Part shown: one piece after another, positions 59,978 to 64,000 of the stretch
Position numbering within the stretch: the stretch's first letter is position 1
Layout of the letters: the number at the start of each line of letters is the position of its first letter
Source of the DNA: CAYVVD01 sp964454975
GTDB lineage: Bacteria > Bacteroidota > Ignavibacteria > Kapaibacteriales > UBA2268
Assembly (NCBI GenBank): GCA_964454975.1
Contig: CAYVVD010000010.1
Coordinates: 1-64,000 of the forward strand
Direction of reading: 5' to 3'
DNA: 64,000 bases
Notes under the pieces: model-generated
Database searches by the model: none
Told to the model about the DNA's origin: nothing
What the model saw: the letters and a program-made list of their open reading frames with translations, nothing else
Made by a program: the position numbers and the translations under genes

Positions 59978-60649
59978 ATGCCTGAACCGGCTACGATAAT
60001 CAGGTCTAAACGCAAGACCATTTCAATCGAGATTAGCGAGAAGGCGGAAGTGATAATCCGCGCTCCAAACCGTATTTCTGCGGAAAAGATCAAGGAGTTC
60101 ATCAGTAATAAGCAGAAATGGATAAATAATAAGCTTAAGATAGTTAAAAGCAGGATTAATTCTAGCCCACAAAAGGAATATATGCCTGGGGAAAGTTTCC
60201 TGTTCCTTGGGAAAGAGTACAAACTTGAATATTATAAGGGCTCGCCTGGTATAACATTTAATGGTGAGTCATTCCTGGTTTGCACAGAAAATCCGGATGA
60301 GATTAAGGCTCTTCTAAATGAGTGGTATGCTACTGCTTCAAAGAAGATAATCGCTTTTCTTGCAAAAGACATGGCCTCTTCGCACGGATTAAGTTATAAA
60401 AGCCTCAGTGTAAATTCTGCACAGAAGCGCTGGGGTTCATGCAATTCAGAGGGCAGGCTTAATTTCAGCAGGAGATTAATACTTGCACCAATCGAAGTAA
60501 TTAAGTACGTTGTGGCACATGAACTTGCGCACCTGGTTCATCTGAATCATTCGCCGAAGTTCTGGGGCCTGGTTAAGCAGATTTACCCTGAATACAATGG
60601 CTACAAGCGCTGGCTAAAGGAAAACGGGCATAAATTAAATCCGGAATGA
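59978..60649 (+). CDS. YgjP-like (DUF45) zinc metallopeptidase
   Basis: A 223-aa soluble protein. The C-terminal half has KRWGSCNSEGRLNFSRRLILAP and the zinc site HELAHLVHLNHSPKFW (HExxH plus downstream His), the standard YgjP pattern; the N-terminal half is a beta domain (RKTISIEISEKAEVIIRAP). It is followed one base later by the FetB-like gene, so they share a transcript with the OmpA gene. The family's substrate is not established here. Confidence 0.88.
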   Translation: MPEPATIIRSKRKTISIEISEKAEVIIRAPNRISAEKIKEFISNKQKWINNKLKIVKSRINSSPQKEYMPGESFLFLGKEYKLEYYKGSPGITFNGESFLVCTENPDEIKALLNEWYATASKKIIAFLAKDMASSHGLSYKSLSVNSAQKRWGSCNSEGRLNFSRRLILAPIEVIKYVVAHELAHLVHLNHSPKFWGLVKQIYPEYNGYKRWLKENGHKLNPE

Positions 60650-60650
60650 T

Positions 60651-61478
60651 ATGGGCGCCGCAGATATTTCCTGGCTCGGGCTGTTCCTCGGCTCATTAGT
60701 ATTGATTATCCCTATTGCAATCTTTCTCTACTACAAAACCGGGCTGATCAAAGACACACTCTGGTCATTCGGGCGGATGGCGGTGCAGCTTGTGCTTGTG
60801 GGGCTGTATCTGGGTTATATCTTCGAGCTTGATTCAATCTGGGTGAACCTGCTTTGGGTACTGATTATGGCTGTCGCAGCTACAATTACTATAATCAGGC
60901 GAAGCGAAATAAAAAGCAAATACTTTGCGTTGCCGATATTTAATGCAATTGTTTTCAGCACAGTGCTTAATGGCGGTATTATAGCGCTTGTTGAAATTGG
61001 AACTCAAAGTTTCTTCAATGCCCGTTTCCTTATCCCAATTTCAGGAATGTTGATTGGCAACTGCTTGGGAAGTGCGATAATAGGCATTAGGAGCTTTTAT
61101 AAATCCCTGATAAAGGACGAGGAAAAATTCAATTACGACCTTGCCTGTGGCGCAACGCGTAACGAAGCGCTCCAGCCGTTTTTTACTGATGCTATGAAAG
61201 AGGCTTTCAGCCCGTTAATTGCTAACACAGCTTCCATCGGCCTGATATGGCTGCCGGGTATGATGACCGGCCAGATCCTCGGTGGCAGCGACCCCATGCT
61301 TGCAATCAAATACCAGGTGATGATTATTGTCGGTATATTTGTCAGCAGTGTGTTGACAGTATATCTAAGTATCTACGGCTCCAAGACATTTATTTTTAAC
61401 GAGTGGGACCAATTCGATAAAACCTCCATCCAAGTCGAACGTAATGTAAAGAAGAAGAAAAAGCTAAAGTTTGTTTAA
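60651..61478 (+). CDS. fetB: FetB-like ABC transporter permease (UPF0014)
   Basis: A 275-aa permease with seven hydrophobic segments. The UPF0014 signature is clear: LIPISGMLIGNCLGSAIIG, DLACGATRNEALQPFFTDAMKEAFSPLI and WLPGMMTGQILGGSDPMLAIKYQVMI. In E. coli, FetB forms an iron exporter with the ATPase FetA; no fetA or other ABC ATPase is in the window, so the permease is an orphan here. It lies between the YgjP-like and OmpA genes on the same strand with gaps of one base or none. Confidence 0.86.
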   Translation: MGAADISWLGLFLGSLVLIIPIAIFLYYKTGLIKDTLWSFGRMAVQLVLVGLYLGYIFELDSIWVNLLWVLIMAVAATITIIRRSEIKSKYFALPIFNAIVFSTVLNGGIIALVEIGTQSFFNARFLIPISGMLIGNCLGSAIIGIRSFYKSLIKDEEKFNYDLACGATRNEALQPFFTDAMKEAFSPLIANTASIGLIWLPGMMTGQILGGSDPMLAIKYQVMIIVGIFVSSVLTVYLSIYGSKTFIFNEWDQFDKTSIQVERNVKKKKKLKFV

Positions 61479-63497
61479 ATGTTCAGATTTATCATTCTTT
61501 TTACATTCGTTACAGGAATTTTAATATTCAGCCAGAGCAGGGAATTTCTCAGGAGGCCACTCAACAAGGAGACTTTCAGGGAATTCGATGAATACATCCG
61601 CAAATATGCTCCCTCTGACAGTGCCGCGCGTGTTGTCCAGAACTTAGCAAACAGACACCACTTTGCTCAACGCTCAGCAGTAGCAATGGGAATTTGCGAG
61701 AAATACCGCCCTTTTTTCAAAGACAGAGACCAGTTCATTGATGAACTTGTGAAGCAGTACGAAGAGTATATGCTTACTCAAAAGCCCCAGCCAGACACAC
61801 GATATCTTTATCTGAATTATATCATGGAAAATGCTCCGTCTGAAAACGCTTTTGTAGCTGTGCAGAGGATTGCACAGCAATATATCGAGGAAAAGCAATG
61901 GGATTCTGCAATCTTTGTTATGAAGGATATGCTGCCAATTTTCAAGGACAGCTCATCAAAAATTAATGATTTGATTAGGATTCTCGAAGCACCTGAGCAG
62001 GGCCTGAGGATAACAAACCCGGGGGAAGCTATCAACAGCTATCGTGCCGAGTGGGACCCCTGCCCGTCACCTGACGGCAGGGCGCTCTTCTTCAGTGCGA
62101 GCCACAGGCCGGGCGGGTATGGCAGATCAGACATCTGGTTTTCAATCATGAAGAACGGCAAATGGCAGAATGCAGTAAATATAGGCGAGCCGATAAACGG
62201 TGAATTCGACGAGACTGTTGACAATGTGTGGGTGGATGGAAACGGGCTGATGCTTTCCGGTACATTCGAAGGTACTTTTGGTAAATTCGATATTTATATG
62301 ATAAAGGCAACTGAAGAGGGCTGGTCGCCTCTTGAACACCTGCCTGCACCTATTAATTCGGAGCATACGGACGAGGGCGGCAACCTGACTGCTGATGGCA
62401 GGGCTATTCTGTTTTCATCTGACAGGACGGGCGGAACAGGTGAGTATGTCCCGTTCAACAAGGTGAAGCATGGCGAACAAAACGGGAACATGGATATATA
62501 TGTATCTATGAAAACAGACTCAGGCTGGAGCGAAACGATTAACCTTGGCACTGTAATCAATACACCTTATGCGGAACGCGCACCTTACCTGCACCCCGAC
62601 GGGAAAACGCTCTATTTCAGCTCGAGCGGGCATGGCGGGTTGGGAGGTATGGACTTGTATGTATCTCGCAGGCTTAGCGAAGATTCATGGACAGAATGGA
62701 GCGAACCTGTAAATCTCGGCAAGGAAATAAACTCTGCTGTTGACGACTGGGGATATACCATCAGCCTGCGGGGTGACAGTGCTTTCTTCGCTGCACGCAA
62801 CAGGCCAAACAACTACGGCGACTGGGATATTTACTCGATTACACTGCCAGATGAGGCAAAGCCGTATGATGTTGTTACAATTTCCGGCGAGGTGAAGGAT
62901 GCTAACGGGCGGAAGCTTATCACCCGGATTATTTGGGATGATCTCGAAACAGGTGAAAAAATGGGCGATCTGATGACCGACCCCAGGACAGGTAATTATT
63001 TCATCGTGCTGCCAAAGGGCAGGATTTACGGCTACTATGCAGAGAAAAGAGGCTATTATCCCACCTCCGACTATATTGACCTGCGCGATGTTAAAGATAT
63101 TCGCGAGTTTAAGCAGGACATTATTCTATATTCCGAGGTTGATGTCCGGAAAGGTAAGACTGCAATACCAATCAATAATATATTCTTTGAATTTGACAAG
63201 TTCGAACTTAAGCCAGAATCATATCCTGAGCTTAAGCGGCTAAGCAAATTCCTGCAAAAAAATACCGGCTACAAGGTACAAATCGAAGGGCACACAGACG
63301 AATCCGGCAGCGAAGTTTACAACATTAACCTGTCGAAACTGCGGGCGGAGTCAGTTAAGAACTACCTTGTGGAATTGGGGCACAATGGCGGGATGTTCAT
63401 CACTAAAGGATACGGCAATAAAAAGCCAATTTCAGACAACAGCACCGAAGTCGGCAGGGCAAAGAACAGAAGGGTAGAGTTTAAGTTAGTCAGGTAG
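61479..63497 (+). CDS. OmpA-family protein with PD40 beta-propeller repeats (PorE-like)
   Basis: A 672-aa exported protein. After a signal peptide (about 1-19) comes a helical TPR-like part (about 30-170), then WD40/PD40-type propeller repeats (CPSPDGRALFFSASHRPGGYGRSDIWFS, LHPDGKTLYFSSSGHGGLGGMDLYVS), a CarboxypepD-like domain (VVTISGEVKDANGRKL), and a C-terminal OmpA domain (NIFFEFDKFELKPESYPELKRLSKFL, GHTDESGSEVYNINLSKLRAESVKNYL) that binds peptidoglycan. This order matches PorE of the T9SS, which links the trans-envelope machine to the wall; the T9SS cargos in the window fit. Confidence 0.87.
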   Translation: MFRFIILFTFVTGILIFSQSREFLRRPLNKETFREFDEYIRKYAPSDSAARVVQNLANRHHFAQRSAVAMGICEKYRPFFKDRDQFIDELVKQYEEYMLTQKPQPDTRYLYLNYIMENAPSENAFVAVQRIAQQYIEEKQWDSAIFVMKDMLPIFKDSSSKINDLIRILEAPEQGLRITNPGEAINSYRAEWDPCPSPDGRALFFSASHRPGGYGRSDIWFSIMKNGKWQNAVNIGEPINGEFDETVDNVWVDGNGLMLSGTFEGTFGKFDIYMIKATEEGWSPLEHLPAPINSEHTDEGGNLTADGRAILFSSDRTGGTGEYVPFNKVKHGEQNGNMDIYVSMKTDSGWSETINLGTVINTPYAERAPYLHPDGKTLYFSSSGHGGLGGMDLYVSRRLSEDSWTEWSEPVNLGKEINSAVDDWGYTISLRGDSAFFAARNRPNNYGDWDIYSITLPDEAKPYDVVTISGEVKDANGRKLITRIIWDDLETGEKMGDLMTDPRTGNYFIVLPKGRIYGYYAEKRGYYPTSDYIDLRDVKDIREFKQDIILYSEVDVRKGKTAIPINNIFFEFDKFELKPESYPELKRLSKFLQKNTGYKVQIEGHTDESGSEVYNINLSKLRAESVKNYLVELGHNGGMFITKGYGNKKPISDNSTEVGRAKNRRVEFKLVR

Positions 63498-63622
63498 TTC
63501 ATAGTACCGGGTACAAAATACGAAGTATCTGCGCCCTCTCCGGGTAAGTGAATAACATCCTTGCCATCAAACCTGTTACGGGCTAAATCCCGGATGAATA
63601 CATGCTCTAATTTGGATATGAT

Positions 63623-63829
63623 ATGACACTCGAAGAATCGGGCTACGATGCCGGCTTGGAAGAATACTGTCAGAGCGGGCATTTCTCTTTAATTGGCGTG
63701 GTGCGGGTAAATTCCGAGCACTGGGGCAGATACTACAACTACCTGAAGATGGAAAGACGAAAGAAAGACAAGGAATTTGGCAAAATTGTAAAGAATATAT
63801 TAAAAATCAAGAAGCAGAATAAGTATTGA
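63623..63829 (+). CDS. Hypothetical protein, possibly the broken C-terminus of an RsgA-like GTPase
   Basis: The open frame gives 68 aa with SLIGVVRVNSEHWGRYYNYLKMERRKKDKEFGKIVKNILKIK. The RYYNYLKMERRKKDKEFGK end recalls the helical tail of ribosome-assembly GTPase RsgA. Upstream (63585-63650), other frames show TGC and CAC codons where the RsgA zinc site would stand, but not in one frame, and no GTPase domain lies before it. Either a real small gene or a pseudogene remnant. The 125 bp before it and 170 bp after it hold no other gene. Confidence 0.35.
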   Translation: MTLEESGYDAGLEEYCQSGHFSLIGVVRVNSEHWGRYYNYLKMERRKKDKEFGKIVKNILKIKKQNKY

Positions 63830-64000
63830 GGGGAAATATCAAAATATCAGAAAATTAATTTGTTTATTAAAGGGGACTCTGTGTCTTCTGTGGTTAAATT
63901 AACATTCTTTTGATACGATTATGTTGGTTTTATTTCGGGTCATCCCGTCTCATTCTGCTGGGAGTCACCTTCCTTGTTAAGGATGGATTATAAACAGATG

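Overview
The window looks like a chromosomal piece of an FCB-group bacterium, most likely on the Chlorobi/Ignavibacteria (Kapabacteria-like) side of Bacteroidota. The reasons are two secreted proteins ending in type IX secretion (T9SS) sorting domains, an OmpA/PD40 protein of the T9SS-associated kind, a Bacteroides-like serine palmitoyltransferase, and intergenic promoters of the Bacteroidota form (-33 TTG, about 20 nt, -7 TAnnTTTG) ahead of rho, mraY and a glycosyltransferase pair. Genes are packed, many overlap by 1-8 bp, and no transposase, phage or plasmid gene was recognised. No rRNA or tRNA was seen. This placement is inference, not a search result.

Region 1 (1-4577) is a type II-C CRISPR-Cas locus. 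The end of an array (36-bp repeats) is convergent with an operon of a compact cas9 (about 1020 aa), cas1 and cas2. A tracrRNA, transcribed away from cas9, can be read directly from its anti-repeat, nexus hairpin and terminator. Each repeat contains a promoter-like TTG-N20-TAAGTTTA, and a 26-bp palindrome lies between cas9 and the tracrRNA. A hairpin insulates the array from cas2.

Region 2 (4.7-20.4 kb) holds a rhomboid protease, a metallo-beta-lactamase-fold hydrolase, an MsrA lipoprotein, three coupled glycosyltransferases, CysC, a DUF481-like outer membrane protein, Rho, acetoacetyl-CoA synthetase, a DPM1-like GT2 beside a TMTC-like GT-C/TPR membrane protein (a plausible lipid-linked sugar transfer pair), and a tandem pair of GT8-like transferases. 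Region 3 (20.4-44.2 kb) has recA, a T9SS cargo, a poly-HAMP chemoreceptor, ubiE/menG, a PolB-type exonuclease, YfhO, serine palmitoyltransferase, a cytosolic PAS histidine kinase, fmt, pfkA, nadK, lgt, a secreted PhoD phosphatase, glutamine synthetase, peptidase E and an M15 peptidase. Region 4 (44.2-64 kb) has a ferritin-like pseudogene with three lesions, an alpha/beta hydrolase, smc, mreBCD, an AlkC-like glycosylase, mraY, an MFS/DUF1460/rnhA operon, two UmuD-like peptidases (one with the catalytic Lys replaced by Arg), a YgjP metallopeptidase, an orphan FetB-like permease and an OmpA/PD40 protein.

No gene-free stretch exceeds 300 bases. The longest (21439-21728, 40895-41122, 42671-42894, 50532-50763) hold inverted repeats or terminators, or nothing recognised (40895-41122). 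Dispersed hairpin repeats occur at 21458, 38651, 42775 and 50624.
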